From positions 1-64,000 of the forward strand of contig NZ_ML708614.1 of the NCBI RefSeq assembly GCF_008831305.1: a stretch of DNA of 64,000 nt, in the 5' to 3' direction. The position numbers and the translations under genes were made by a program. The stretch comes from Kocuria coralli (GTDB taxonomy: Bacteria; Actinomycetota; Actinomycetes; Actinomycetales; Micrococcaceae). Positions within the stretch are counted from its first letter, which is position 1. Each line of letters begins with the position of its first letter. Of the stretch, positions 18,662 to 27,736 are shown one piece after another. A model generated the notes under the pieces. It was given only the letters and a program-made list of their open reading frames with translations. It did no database searches and had not been told where the DNA came from.

Positions 18662-18699
18662 GTTCGTGGTCCGGGTGCGAGCGCACCCGGACCACGAAC
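18662..18699. terminator. 18-bp perfect hairpin downstream of glpX
   Basis: Arms 18662-18679 and 18682-18699 (GTTCGTGGTCCGGGTGCG and its complement) around a 2-nt centre. It lies 80 nt beyond the glpX stop and 110 nt before the start of the FemAB-like gene, both on the minus strand, so it likely ends glpX transcripts. There is no clear T-run after it. Confidence 0.65.
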
Positions 18700-18781
18700 C
18701 TCATCCTCGCAGAGCCGCTCAGACAGACGCACGCCGCACCGGGCAGCAGCCTCGCTCAGGCGACGGAGGTGCAACCGGACG

Positions 18782-19777
18782 TCAGTGCCGGGCGTACTTC
18801 TCCCACTTGGAGGCGACATGCTCGGCCTCGACCACGCGGACGGTGCCCGACCGCGAGCGCATGACCAGCGACTGCGTGACGATCCGCTGACCGTGGTAGC
18901 GCACCCCGCGCAAGAGGTCGCCGTCGGTGATGCCGGAGGCCGCGAAGAAGCAGTTGTCGGAGGTGACCAGGTCGTTGGTGGTCAGCACCTGATCGACGTC
19001 GAGACCGGCCGCAGCCGCCTTCTCCTGTTCCGCCTCGTCCGTGGGCGCCAGGCGGCCCTGGATCACGCCACCGGTGGCCTTCACCGCGCACGCGGTCACG
19101 ATGCCCTCGGGGGTGCCGCCCGTCCCCATCATCACGTCCACTCCGGTGCCTTCGCGGCACGCCGCGATCGAGCCGGCGACATCGCCGTCGAGGATCATGC
19201 GGGTGCGGGCCCCGGTCTTGCGGATCTCCTCGACCAGGTCGGCATGGCGGGGGCGGTCCAGGACGCAGACCGTCAGCTGGTTGACCGGCACCCCTTTGGC
19301 GCGGGCCACCAGATGCAGGTTCTGCTTGACCGGCAGGCGCAGATCCACGAAATCGGCGGCTTCCGGTCCCACCACGAGCTTCTCCATGTAGAACACGGCG
19401 GAGGGGTCGAACATGGAGCCGCCGTCGGCCACCGCGATCACGGACAGGGCGTTGTTCATGCCCAGGGCCGTGAGGCGGGTCCCGTCGATCGGATCGACGG
19501 CGATATCCGAGGCCGCTCCCGACCCCTCACCGACCTGCTCACCGTTGAACAGCATGGGGGCCTCGTCCTTCTCGCCCTCGCCGATCACCACGGTGCCGTT
19601 GAAGTCCACGGTGGACAGGAACGAGCGCATGGCGTCCACGGCCGCGCCGTCGGCACTGTTCTTGTCACCTGCACCCACCCAATGGCCTGCCGCAATCGCT
19701 GCGGCCTCGGTCACGCGGACCAGTTCCATCGCCAGGTTGCGATCGGGTGCGTTGGGGGGCCTTGTCTGCTCTACCAC
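18782..19777 (-). CDS. glpX: Class II fructose-1,6-bisphosphatase
   Basis: GlpX-type metal-dependent phosphatase for gluconeogenesis, the usual FBPase of actinobacteria. Seen: [30 protein letters not shown], the metal-binding [17 protein letters not shown] and [11 protein letters not shown]-like [11 protein letters not shown]. 331 residues. GTG start at 19777 with GAGGAAA upstream. Divergent from the DUF4245 gene; glpX-DUF4245-fumC clustering is conserved (as in Rv1098c-Rv1100). Confidence 0.96.
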   Translation of the reverse strand: MVEQTRPPNAPDRNLAMELVRVTEAAAIAAGHWVGAGDKNSADGAAVDAMRSFLSTVDFNGTVVIGEGEKDEAPMLFNGEQVGEGSGAASDIAVDPIDGTRLTALGMNNALSVIAVADGGSMFDPSAVFYMEKLVVGPEAADFVDLRLPVKQNLHLVARAKGVPVNQLTVCVLDRPRHADLVEEIRKTGARTRMILDGDVAGSIAACREGTGVDVMMGTGGTPEGIVTACAVKATGGVIQGRLAPTDEAEQEKAAAAGLDVDQVLTTNDLVTSDNCFFAASGITDGDLLRGVRYHGQRIVTQSLVMRSRSGTVRVVEAEHVASKWEKYARH

Positions 19778-19960
19778 AGCGTTTCCTCACCTTCGGGTGC
19801 ATGGGTGCCGACGTCGGCGTCGACCTCACCCCCAGGATAGTCAGGTCCGGCCGCTCGTGGACGGAACCACGGGCCGGAGACTTCCCGGAATCGTCGTCGA
19901 TGAGGGACTCCCGGGGACGCCGGTCACCGCCACCTGCCGGTTGCAGGCACAATGGAGTCC

Positions 19961-20665
19961 GTGAGTCAGCAGCATCCCCAGGTCCATCACGACCGGCACG
20001 AGCCGGCGGCGCCCCGCGACGCCGAGGACGAACCGCAGGTCACCCCGCAGATCACGAGCAAGCAGGCCAAGCGGATCAACGCCCCCGCCCGGGGGATGAT
20101 CATCTCCATGGCCGTCCTGGTCCTGCTCGCCCTGCCGTTCTTCCTGCTGCAACCGCGCCCCGACGGGCAGACCTACCGCCCGGACGTCGACGTGGCGCAG
20201 GAGGCCGGCTACGCCGCCGATGTCGCCGGCTTCGAGCCCCTGGCCCCCGAGCTCGGCGACGGCTACAGCCCCAACTACGCCCGGTGGCAGGGCAATACGG
20301 CCGATGGCGTGGACCGCTGGGAAGCCGGTTGGGTCACGCCGTCCTCCCGGTTCATCGGACTGGTGCAGACGGACCAGGCCAACCCCACCTGGCTGGTCGA
20401 ACAGCTCGACCAGGCCCCCCAGACCGGAACCAGAGAGGCTCACGGGGTGGAATGGCGCACCTACCAGGCCGAGGACGACCAGGGGCGGCCCGCCCGCTCC
20501 TGGGTCGGGGAATCCGGCGGCAGCACCATCGTGCTGACGGGCACCGCGACCGACGAGGAATTCGACCATGTCGCGGCCGCCGTCGTGTCCGCGGCGTCCT
20601 CCTCCCCGGCCGCCGACGACGGCGCATCCGCCGCTCCCTCCGCCGCGTCGCCGTCGGGAAGCTGA
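19961..20665 (+). CDS. DUF4245 domain membrane-anchored protein
   Basis: Actinobacterial DUF4245 protein of unknown function. One membrane segment (GMIISMAVLVLLALPFFLL, residues ~46-64) follows a hydrophilic cytoplasmic start; the rest is predicted outside, with VAGFEPLAPELGDGYSPNYARW and STIVLTGTATDEEF typical of the family, and an Ala/Ser-rich tail. GTG at 19961 is 7 nt after the -10-like CACAAT; ATG at 19952 is an alternative start. Divergent from glpX, upstream of carbonic anhydrase and fumC. Confidence 0.85.
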   Translation: MSQQHPQVHHDRHEPAAPRDAEDEPQVTPQITSKQAKRINAPARGMIISMAVLVLLALPFFLLQPRPDGQTYRPDVDVAQEAGYAADVAGFEPLAPELGDGYSPNYARWQGNTADGVDRWEAGWVTPSSRFIGLVQTDQANPTWLVEQLDQAPQTGTREAHGVEWRTYQAEDDQGRPARSWVGESGGSTIVLTGTATDEEFDHVAAAVVSAASSSPAADDGASAAPSAASPSGS

Positions 20666-20752
20666 GCCCGGCGCGAGAACCGCGGCCCCACGAGCCCCGT
20701 CCGTCCTCGGACGTTCCGTCCAGAATCCAACGGCGAGTGCCAGGAGAAACCC

Positions 20753-21403
20753 ATGAATGCAGAGATCCGCCCCTCCGAGCCCCAGAACCTGAGCCCGCAG
20801 GAGGCCTGGGAGAAGCTGCGCGAGGGCAACGCCCGGTTCGTGCAGAACGGGGCCGAGCACCCCAACCAGGACGCCAGCCGCAGGCAGGCCCTGGCCGCAG
20901 CCCAGCATCCCTTCACCACGATCTTCGGTTGCTCGGACTCCCGGCTGGCCGCGGAGATCATCTTCGACCTCGGGCTGGGCGACGCCTTCGTGGTGCGCAC
21001 CGCCGGGCAGGTCGTGGCCGACGCCGTGCTGGGCACCCTCGAGTACTCCGTCGAGGCCCTGAACGTCCCGCTCATCGTGATCCTCGGCCACGACTCATGC
21101 GGCGCGGTCACCGCCACCAAGGGAGCCGTCGAGAGCGGCAAGCTGCCCCGCGGCTTCCAGCGCTCGCTGGTCGAACGCATCACCCCGGCCGTGCTGGAGG
21201 GGCAGCGCACGGGCAGCACGACGGTCAACGACATGGTCGTCGAGAACGTCCGCCTGGTCGCCGAGCGCATCCTGGATCAGTCGCAGTGCATCGCCGCCGC
21301 CGTGGAACGGGGGGAGCTGGCCATCGTCGGGCTCTTCTACAACCTCTCCGACGGCAAGGCCGAGCTCATCTACCAGCACGGCGACGCCCTCGCCCAGGGC
21401 TGA
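20753..21403 (+). CDS. Beta-class carbonic anhydrase
   Basis: Zinc enzyme interconverting CO2 and bicarbonate. Zinc ligands Cys60, Asp62, His113 and Cys116 are visible in CSDSR (60-64) and GHDSCGA (112-118); the Asp62-Arg64 dyad is intact. 216 residues. ATG at 20753 follows AGGAGA. It sits between DUF4245 and fumC, an insertion relative to the M. tuberculosis order, and could supply bicarbonate for carboxylation reactions. Confidence 0.95.
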   Translation: MNAEIRPSEPQNLSPQEAWEKLREGNARFVQNGAEHPNQDASRRQALAAAQHPFTTIFGCSDSRLAAEIIFDLGLGDAFVVRTAGQVVADAVLGTLEYSVEALNVPLIVILGHDSCGAVTATKGAVESGKLPRGFQRSLVERITPAVLEGQRTGSTTVNDMVVENVRLVAERILDQSQCIAAAVERGELAIVGLFYNLSDGKAELIYQHGDALAQG

Positions 21404-21493
21404 GCACAGGACGTTCCCGGCTGCCTCGGGCCGGAGCACGACCGGCCCGGGGCGCCGTCGTCACGAATGTGGCACCGGCCATAGACTGAGGCC

Positions 21494-22906
21494 ATGGCAG
21501 AAAACACCGCTGAATTCCGTATCGAACACGACACCATGGGCGAGGTGAAGGTCCCGGTCGACGCGCTGTACCGTGCCCAGACGCAGCGCGCCGTGGAGAA
21601 CTTCCCGATCTCCGGCAAGACGCTGGAGCGCCAGCACATCAAGGCCCTGGCGCAGGTCAAGAAGGCCGCTGCACAGGCCAACCTGGAGCTGGAGGTGCTC
21701 GACGGCGAGCGCTCGCAGGCCATCCAGGACGCGGCCGACCTGGTGGCCTCCGGCGAATACGACGAGCACTTCCCGATCGACGTCTTCCAGACCGGTTCCG
21801 GGACCTCCTCGAACATGAACACCAACGAGGTGCTGGCCACCCTGGCGACCCGGGCTCTCGAGGGCTCGGGGACCGAGGTCCACCCCAACGACCACGTCAA
21901 CGCCTCGCAGTCCTCCAACGACGTCTTCCCCACCTCCGTGCACGTCGCCGTGACCGCCGCCCTGTCCTTCGAGCTGATCCCCGCCATGGAGACGCTGGCC
22001 GGCTCCCTGGAGAAGAAGGCGGCGGAGTTCAAGGACGTGGTGAAGTCCGGCCGCACGCACCTGATGGACGCGACCCCCGTGACCCTGGGCCAGGAGTTCG
22101 GCGGCTACGCGGCACAGGTGCGCTACGGCATCGAGCGGATCAAGGCCTCCCTGCCCCGCGTCGCGGAGGTCCCCCTGGGCGGCACCGCCGTGGGCACCGG
22201 CATCAACACCCCCGCGGGCTTCTCCGCCCGCGTCATCGAGCTGCTGGCGGCGGAGACGGACCTGCCCATCACGGAGGCGCGCAACCACTTCGAGGCCCAG
22301 GCCAACCGCGACGGCCTGGTCGAGGCCTCCGGCCAGCTGCGCAACATCGCCTACTCCTACATGAAGATCAACAACGATCTCCGCTGGATGGGCTCCGGCC
22401 CCAACACCGGGCTCGGGGAGATCTCCATCCCGGACCTGCAGCCCGGCTCCTCGATCATGCCCGGCAAGGTCAACCCGGTGATCTGCGAGGCCGCCATCCA
22501 GGTGGCCGCCCAGGTGATCGGCAACGACACCACGGTGGCGCTGTCCTCGACCAACGGCGCTTTCGAGCTCAACGTGGGCATCCCCGTCATGGCGGCCAAC
22601 CTCCTGGAGTCCATCCGCCTGCTGGCCAACACCTCCACAGTCATGGCGGAGAAGATGATCGACGGCCTGACGGCCAACGAGGAGCGCTGCCGGTTCCTCG
22701 CGGAGGCCTCGCCCTCGATCGTGACCCCCCTGAACAAGGCCATCGGCTACGAGGCCGCGGCCAAGATCGCCAAGCACGCCGTGGCCAACAAGGTCACCGT
22801 GCGCGAGGCCACCGTGGAGCTGGGTTACGTGGACGGCGAGAAGCTCACCGAGCAGCAGCTCGACGCGGCGCTGGACGTGACCACCATGACGGGGCCGAAC
22901 ACCTGA
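21494..22906 (+). CDS. fumC: Class II fumarate hydratase
   Basis: Oxygen-stable fumarase of the TCA cycle, fumarase/aspartase superfamily homotetramer. Seen: [31 protein letters not shown] (187-196, catalytic His189), and the mobile signature loop [11 protein letters not shown] (318-328). 470 residues, full length. ATG at 21494 lies 6 nt after TAGACT, leaderless. Followed by a 15-bp hairpin at 22947-22990. Confidence 0.97.
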   Translation: MAENTAEFRIEHDTMGEVKVPVDALYRAQTQRAVENFPISGKTLERQHIKALAQVKKAAAQANLELEVLDGERSQAIQDAADLVASGEYDEHFPIDVFQTGSGTSSNMNTNEVLATLATRALEGSGTEVHPNDHVNASQSSNDVFPTSVHVAVTAALSFELIPAMETLAGSLEKKAAEFKDVVKSGRTHLMDATPVTLGQEFGGYAAQVRYGIERIKASLPRVAEVPLGGTAVGTGINTPAGFSARVIELLAAETDLPITEARNHFEAQANRDGLVEASGQLRNIAYSYMKINNDLRWMGSGPNTGLGEISIPDLQPGSSIMPGKVNPVICEAAIQVAAQVIGNDTTVALSSTNGAFELNVGIPVMAANLLESIRLLANTSTVMAEKMIDGLTANEERCRFLAEASPSIVTPLNKAIGYEAAAKIAKHAVANKVTVREATVELGYVDGEKLTEQQLDAALDVTTMTGPNT

Positions 22907-22946
22907 GCCGCGCCTCGGGCAGCCGGCTCTGAGCCGCACTCACCGG

Positions 22947-22990
22947 ACCGCCACCCGACCATCGCACCTGCGCCGTGGTCGGGTGGCGGT
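22947..22990 (+). terminator. Terminator-like hairpin after fumC
   Basis: Arms 22947-22961 and 22976-22990 (15 bp, ACCGCCACCCGACCA and complement) with a 14-nt loop, 41 nt after the fumC stop and followed by TCTC. Probably separates fumC from poxB. Confidence 0.7.
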
Positions 22991-23164
22991 TCTCACGTTC
23001 AGCGGCCGGAGAACGGCCGCGGGCCGCGTCTCCATGCCGAACGGACCCCGCCGGGCGCAGATCACACCGGCACTGGGGTAACAGCGCTGGACAGCAGGCA
23101 TACGATCGACAGTGACATGCGGCCGGATCCGGCCGGCTGCGCTTCGAACGTCGATGGAGGACTC

Positions 23165-24910
23165 ATGAAACTCGCCGAACAGATCGTCGCCCAGCTGCAG
23201 CAGGCCGGAGTGAAGCGCATCTACGGGATCGTGGGCGACAGCCTCAATCCCGTGGTGGACGCCGTCCGGCAGACCGGTGGAGCGGCCAAGGGCGGCATCG
23301 ACTGGATCCACGTGCGGCACGAGGAGGCCGCCGCCTTCGCTGCAGCGGCCGAAGCCCAGCTGACCGGTGAGCTGGCCGTGTGCGCGGGTTCCTGCGGCCC
23401 CGGCAACCTGCACCTGATCAACGGCCTCTACGACGCCCAGCGTTCCGGCGCGCCCGTGCTGGCCATCGCCTCCCACATCCCGTCCGCCCAGATCGGCCAG
23501 TCGTTCTTCCAGGAGACCCACCCGGACCGGCTGTTCAACGAGTGCTCGGTCTACAGCGAGCTGATCTCGACGACCACGCAGTCCCCGCGCGTGCTCCGCT
23601 CCGCGATCCAGCACGCCACGAGCCTCAACGGTGTCGCCGTCGTGACCCTGCCCGGCGATGTCGCCGATCTCGAGGCCACGGAGCCCACCCCGGGGTGGAC
23701 CCCGGTCATGGCCGCCTCCACGGTGCCGGATCCCGAATGCGTCCAGGAGATCGCCCGGGTGCTCAACGAGGCGAAGAAGGTCGCGATCTTCGCGGGCGAC
23801 GGCGTGCGCGGAGCCCACGCCGAGGTGATCCAGCTGGCTGAGACGCTGGGGGCGCCCGTCGGACACTCCTTGCGCGGCAAGGACGCCATCCAGTTCGATA
23901 ACCCCTACGACGTCGGCATGACCGGCCTGCTCGGCTACGGCGCGGCGGCGGAGGGGCTCAAGGACGCCGACGTGATGCTGATGCTCGGCACCGACTTCCC
24001 CTACGACCAGTTCCTGCCCGAGACCACCACCATCCAGGTGGACCGCAACCCGGCCGTCCTGGGCCGGCGCACGGAAGTCCAGTACCCGGTCCAGGGCGAT
24101 GTGCTGCCGACCGTGCAGGCGCTGCTGCCCCTGCTCACGGCCAAGAAGGACACCAGCTTCCTCAAGAAGACCCTCAAGCGCCACGACAAGATCATGAACC
24201 ATGCCGTGGGGGCCTACACCCGCAACGTCAAGCGCCTGAGCCCCATCCACCCCGAGTACGTGGCCGATGTCCTGGACCAGGTCGCCGCTGAGGACGCGAT
24301 CTTCACCGCCGACACCGGGATGTGCAACGTCTGGTCGGCCCGGTACCTCCGCCCGCTGGGCACCCGCAGGATCATCGGCTCCTACCTGCACGGCTCCATG
24401 GCCAATGCCCTGCCCCACGCGATCGGCTCCCAGGTGGCCTACCCGGACCGCCAGGTGGTCGCCATGTCCGGCGACGGCGGCCTGTCCATGCTGATGGGCG
24501 AGCTGGTGACCGCGGCGATGTACCAGCTGCCGCTGACCGTCGTCGTGTTCAACAACTCCACCCTGGGCATGGTCAAGCTGGAGATGCTGGTCGACGGCCT
24601 CCCGGACTTCGGCGTGGACGTCCCGGACACCAACTACGCCAAGGTCGCCGAGGCCGTGGGTTTCCAGGCCCAGCGGGTGGTCAAGGCCAAGGACGTCGAA
24701 GGCGCCCTGAAATCGGCGCTGGCCCACCAGGGCCCGTCGCTGGTGGAGGTCATCACCGACCCCAACGCGCTGTCCATGCCGCCGGAGATCAAGGGCGGGC
24801 AGGTCTTCGGCTTCGCGACGGCCATCAGCAAGGTCGTGCTCAACCGTGGCGCCGGCGAGGCGGTCTCGATGGCCCGCTCGAACCTGCGCAACGCCAACGC
24901 CCTGCGCTGA
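23165..24910 (+). CDS. poxB: Pyruvate dehydrogenase (quinone) / pyruvate oxidase, ThDP-dependent
   Basis: PoxB-type enzyme that decarboxylates pyruvate to acetate and CO2, passing electrons to quinone. Seen: GVKRIYGIVGDSLNPVVDA, the ThDP-activating Glu in HVRHEEAAAFAA (Glu53/54), CAGSCGPGNLHLINGL, and the ThDP/Mg motif GDGGLSMLMGELVTA...FNNSTLGM. 581 residues. ATG at 23165 with GGAGGA 5 nt upstream. The C-terminus (LNRGAGEAVSMARSNLRNA) could form the amphipathic membrane-binding helix known from PoxB, which is inference. Followed by a 30-bp perfect hairpin. Confidence 0.95.
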   Translation: MKLAEQIVAQLQQAGVKRIYGIVGDSLNPVVDAVRQTGGAAKGGIDWIHVRHEEAAAFAAAAEAQLTGELAVCAGSCGPGNLHLINGLYDAQRSGAPVLAIASHIPSAQIGQSFFQETHPDRLFNECSVYSELISTTTQSPRVLRSAIQHATSLNGVAVVTLPGDVADLEATEPTPGWTPVMAASTVPDPECVQEIARVLNEAKKVAIFAGDGVRGAHAEVIQLAETLGAPVGHSLRGKDAIQFDNPYDVGMTGLLGYGAAAEGLKDADVMLMLGTDFPYDQFLPETTTIQVDRNPAVLGRRTEVQYPVQGDVLPTVQALLPLLTAKKDTSFLKKTLKRHDKIMNHAVGAYTRNVKRLSPIHPEYVADVLDQVAAEDAIFTADTGMCNVWSARYLRPLGTRRIIGSYLHGSMANALPHAIGSQVAYPDRQVVAMSGDGGLSMLMGELVTAAMYQLPLTVVVFNNSTLGMVKLEMLVDGLPDFGVDVPDTNYAKVAEAVGFQAQRVVKAKDVEGALKSALAHQGPSLVEVITDPNALSMPPEIKGGQVFGFATAISKVVLNRGAGEAVSMARSNLRNANALR

Positions 24911-24914
24911 CCGC

Positions 24915-24980
24915 CGCTTGAGATGTGAGTTGAGCCGCCCATCGAAGCTGATGGGCGGCTCAACTCACATCTCAAGCGGA
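24915..24980. terminator. 30-bp perfect inverted repeat between poxB and rraA
   Basis: Arms 24915-24944 and 24951-24980 pair perfectly over 30 bp with a 6-nt loop GAAGCT, followed by AAAA on the plus strand. It fills the 74-nt gap between convergent poxB and rraA stops exactly, so it is most likely a bidirectional terminator. The stem is much longer than a normal intrinsic terminator and lower in GC than its surroundings (core TTGAGATGTGAGTTGAGC). Confidence 0.85.
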
Positions 24981-24984
24981 AAAG

Positions 24985-25503
24985 TCAGCGTTCGACCAGG
25001 ATCCCGTCCTCGTCGCAGAAGACCATGGCGCCCGGCCGGAAGACCACGCCGTCGATGGTGACGACGGCGTCCACCTCGCCGGCGCCTTCCTTCGCGCTCT
25101 TCTTTGGGTTGCTGCCCAGCGCCTTGATGCCCAGGGGCAGCCGGGCCATCTCCGACCGGTCCCGGATCGCGCCGTGGACGATCACCCCCGCCCAGCCGTT
25201 GTCGGCAGCCGCCTGGGCGATGTTCCCGCCCATGAGCGCGGTCCGCAGCGAGCCTTCGCCGTCGATCACCAGCACCGCTCCGTCGCCGGGTTCCGCGGTG
25301 ACGGCCTTGACCAGGGCGTTGTCCTCCACCGAGTGGATGGTGCGGACCGGGCCGTGGAAGCGGGTACGGCCGCCCACCGACTGGAACTGCACCGAGACGG
25401 ACTGCAGCTGCTCTCCGCGTTCGTCGTAGAGGTCCGCGGTCAGGATCTCAGCGGTGCCGGCCGCATCTGCTGCGGGGCCGGCGTTGATGGCTTGCTCGGA
25501 CAT
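24985..25503 (-). CDS. rraA: RraA family protein (HMG/CHA aldolase-like or RNase E regulator-like)
   Basis: 172-residue RraA/DlpA-fold protein. Seen: LTADLYDERGEQL, VQFQSVGGRTRFHGPV, GDGAVLVIDGEGSLRTALMGGNIA, GWAGVIVHGAIRDR (the Arg-Asp pair used for metal/substrate binding in the aldolase) and LGSNPKKS. Such proteins either bind RNase E or act as 4-hydroxy-4-methyl-2-oxoglutarate/oxaloacetate decarboxylating aldolases; sequence alone does not decide. ATG at 25503. Same strand as the Nudix gene 47 nt upstream. Confidence 0.9.
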   Translation of the reverse strand: MSEQAINAGPAADAAGTAEILTADLYDERGEQLQSVSVQFQSVGGRTRFHGPVRTIHSVEDNALVKAVTAEPGDGAVLVIDGEGSLRTALMGGNIAQAAADNGWAGVIVHGAIRDRSEMARLPLGIKALGSNPKKSAKEGAGEVDAVVTIDGVVFRPGAMVFCDEDGILVER

Positions 25504-25550
25504 GGAGGTTCTCTCTTTCGGCGACGACGGGTTCACTGCTGACGACGTGC

Positions 25551-26036
25551 TCATCCGGCGGAGTCCTGACTCGCCACGAAACGGGTCCGTCCGTCGAAGT
25601 CGACGGCCATCCTGATCCGCAGCAGCAGTTCCTCCGCGATGGGAGGCAGATCGTCCAGGGGGAACCAGCCGACCTCGCTGGACTCGTCGTCGTTGACCAC
25701 CGGTTCGCCGCTGACCCAGCGGCAGCGGAAGGTGTGATCCAGGAAGGTGCAGCGGTCCCCGTTCGGGAAGGCCTTCTCGGCACCGGCCTTGACCCAGGCC
25801 AGGCCCTCGACGGCGCAGATCACCCCGGTCTCCTCCTGGCACTCCCGGATGGCGGTGACGGCCGGCTCCTCGCCGGGGTCCACGATGCCCGTGATCGGGG
25901 TCCAGCGCCCGTTGTCGGCACGTCTGACCAGGAGCACCTGCTCATCGCGGAGCACGACGGCGGTCGCCCCGGCGAGCCACAGGCTGTCCTGACCGATCTT
26001 CTGACGCAGTTCGACGATGAAATCCGGCGTGGGCAT
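25551..26036 (-). CDS. Nudix hydrolase
   Basis: 161-residue Nudix protein hydrolysing a nucleoside diphosphate-X. The Nudix box is complete: G-IVDPG-E with REcqEEtG (GIVDPGEEPAVTAIRECQEE, residues ~50-69). N-terminal LAGATAVVLRDEQVLLVRRADNGRW is the usual strand-loop before the box; C-terminal EVGWFPLDDLP also fits. The substrate is unknown. Upstream of rraA and 12 nt downstream of the prepilin-peptidase stop, so the three may share a transcript. Confidence 0.92.
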   Translation of the reverse strand: MPTPDFIVELRQKIGQDSLWLAGATAVVLRDEQVLLVRRADNGRWTPITGIVDPGEEPAVTAIRECQEETGVICAVEGLAWVKAGAEKAFPNGDRCTFLDHTFRCRWVSGEPVVNDDESSEVGWFPLDDLPPIAEELLLRIRMAVDFDGRTRFVASQDSAG

Positions 26037-26048
26037 GCCCCGATCCTT

Positions 26049-26564
26049 TCACACGAGCACGAGGGACAGCGCGGTCCCCGCGAGCATCGCTGGGCCGAAG
26101 GGGACCCTGTCGGCGGCACCCGCGCGCCGGGAGATCAGGAGGAACACCGCATACAGTCCGCCGACCACGAAACCGAGGACCGTAGCCCACAGCACGTGCC
26201 ACGGGGAGGCGAATCCCAGGACGGTGCCGAGCATTCCCGCCAGGCGCACGTCTCCACGCCCCAGGGCACCACGGGACACCCGGCGCAGCAGGTAGTACAG
26301 CAGCCACAGGACCACCGCCCCGCCGGCCATGCCCAGCAGACGTGACGGCTCGCCGGACAGCACGGCCGCGGAGCCGAACAGCACGGCCGACGCCGCCCAG
26401 GCCGGGCGGACGACCGTACCGGGCAGCTTGTGCTCGCGGACATCCTTGAATGCCAGCCAGGTGGAGATCAGGGCCAGCCCGGTCAAGGCGAGCAGCACGA
26501 AGAAGGTCGCCGTCAGGCTCCCCAGGTCCCCCGCCGAGGCGTGGCGGGTCAAGTACTCACCCAT
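26049..26564 (-). CDS. A24 family prepilin peptidase-like membrane protein
   Basis: Aspartic membrane peptidase of the type IV leader peptidase family (TadV/CpaA size, lacking the methyltransferase-containing N-terminal domain). Catalytic Asp41 in LAFKDVREHKLPG and Asp105 in the GxGD motif ALGRGDVRLAG are both present, with about six membrane segments. ATG at 26564 lies 7 nt after TACCGT (leaderless); GTG at 26582 is an alternative. No pilin, ATPase or Tad genes are in the window, so its substrates are encoded elsewhere. Confidence 0.85.
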   Translation of the reverse strand: MGEYLTRHASAGDLGSLTATFFVLLALTGLALISTWLAFKDVREHKLPGTVVRPAWAASAVLFGSAAVLSGEPSRLLGMAGGAVVLWLLYYLLRRVSRGALGRGDVRLAGMLGTVLGFASPWHVLWATVLGFVVGGLYAVFLLISRRAGAADRVPFGPAMLAGTALSLVLV

Positions 26565-26722
26565 GTACACCACGGTAGTCACTCATGCCTGGTCGTGACG
26601 TCGTGGAGCATGACCTGTGAATTAGCTGTTGATCTGTCAACAAATACTCATCGATAATCCTCCGCAGCCCTCTCGCCCCTCCCGCGGCATGGGCTGCAAG
26701 GGCCCGACCCTAGACTGGGAAC

Positions 26723-27550
26723 ATGTCGCCCAGCACGCCGTACGGCCGCCCCACCGCAGCCCCGGGAACGGATCCCGAGGAGTTCGCCGCGCTGTGCAGG
26801 TCCTCACCGTGGCGCTGGGACACCGTGCGTTTCACGATCGAGTGGCTCCTGCCGCAGCGGGCAGCCGATCCCAGCGGTCCGGCCGTTCGCGACGCCAGCA
26901 TGGGGGCCCCCGAGGACACCGCCCCCGCGCCGGTCCGGGCCTGGATCCGCCGGCCCAAGGACCTTCGCGTGGAGACGCTGGACGGACGACCGGTCTATAC
27001 GACGACGACCCTCGGGAAATCCCTGGAGGACTTCTACGTGGCCTCCCGCCCAGACTCCTGGCTGCTCCAGCCGTCGCTGGTCGCGCCGGTGTACCGCCGC
27101 TCGGGGCTGGTCGAACGCCGGCCCGAGGCGGCCTACGGCGACCCCGTCTTCGGGGGCGGGCGCTGGCAGGCCGTGCTGGACCCGTTCGAGATCGCGGGCG
27201 CCCATCCCGCTCCCCTGTACCTCTCGGCCCAGCAGCCCGCGGCCATCTCCGATGTGCGCCTCGACCGTGACAACGGGCGCCGCGTCCGCCGGGCCGTCGT
27301 CAGCCCTCGCATCAGCTACCGGCCACTGGAACCGGGGCACCCCCTGGTCCCGGCCCCGACGCTGGTCACCATCGACGAGCAGACGGGCATCTGCGTCGCC
27401 ACCTCCGTGCTGCGCGGCCCGCTCACCGGGGCCGGGCACCGGCTCCGGATCGAGGCCGTGGACGACTATCTCCTGGACGACCTCTTCACCCCGGTGTCCT
27501 TCGACCTGACCGACGTCTCTCAGCACGTGCCGTGGACGGTCGGGGGCTGA
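26723..27550 (+). CDS. Conserved actinobacterial hypothetical protein
   Basis: 275-residue protein I do not recognise. Tryptophan- and Pro/Arg-rich N-terminal half: RSSPWRWDTVRFTIEWLL, VRAWIRRPKDLRVETLDG, then GDPVFGGGRWQAVLDPFEI; the C-terminal half has LVTIDEQTGICVATSVLRGP and RIEAVDDYLLDDLF. The alternation of short beta-type segments loosely recalls LolA/RseB-like lipid-sensing folds, but this is speculation. No signal peptide or membrane segment, so it is probably cytosolic. ATG at 26723 is 6 nt after TAGACT (leaderless). Divergent from the prepilin peptidase gene. Confidence 0.75.
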   Translation: MSPSTPYGRPTAAPGTDPEEFAALCRSSPWRWDTVRFTIEWLLPQRAADPSGPAVRDASMGAPEDTAPAPVRAWIRRPKDLRVETLDGRPVYTTTTLGKSLEDFYVASRPDSWLLQPSLVAPVYRRSGLVERRPEAAYGDPVFGGGRWQAVLDPFEIAGAHPAPLYLSAQQPAAISDVRLDRDNGRRVRRAVVSPRISYRPLEPGHPLVPAPTLVTIDEQTGICVATSVLRGPLTGAGHRLRIEAVDDYLLDDLFTPVSFDLTDVSQHVPWTVGG

Positions 27551-27736
27551 CTCCCGGCTGTGTGACCCCGAGCCGGCTGAACATGACCCAGGATCCGGGA
27601 AATGAACCCCCGGATGGACGCTAGGCAATAGGCTTGGTCCGGCTGTGGACCCTTCGAGGAAGCTGCCCGTGCGCCCGGTCCTCGCGCCACGTCCCCTGCC
27701 CCGCCAAGCGTCAGCTGCCCCGTCCCAGAAGGTCCC

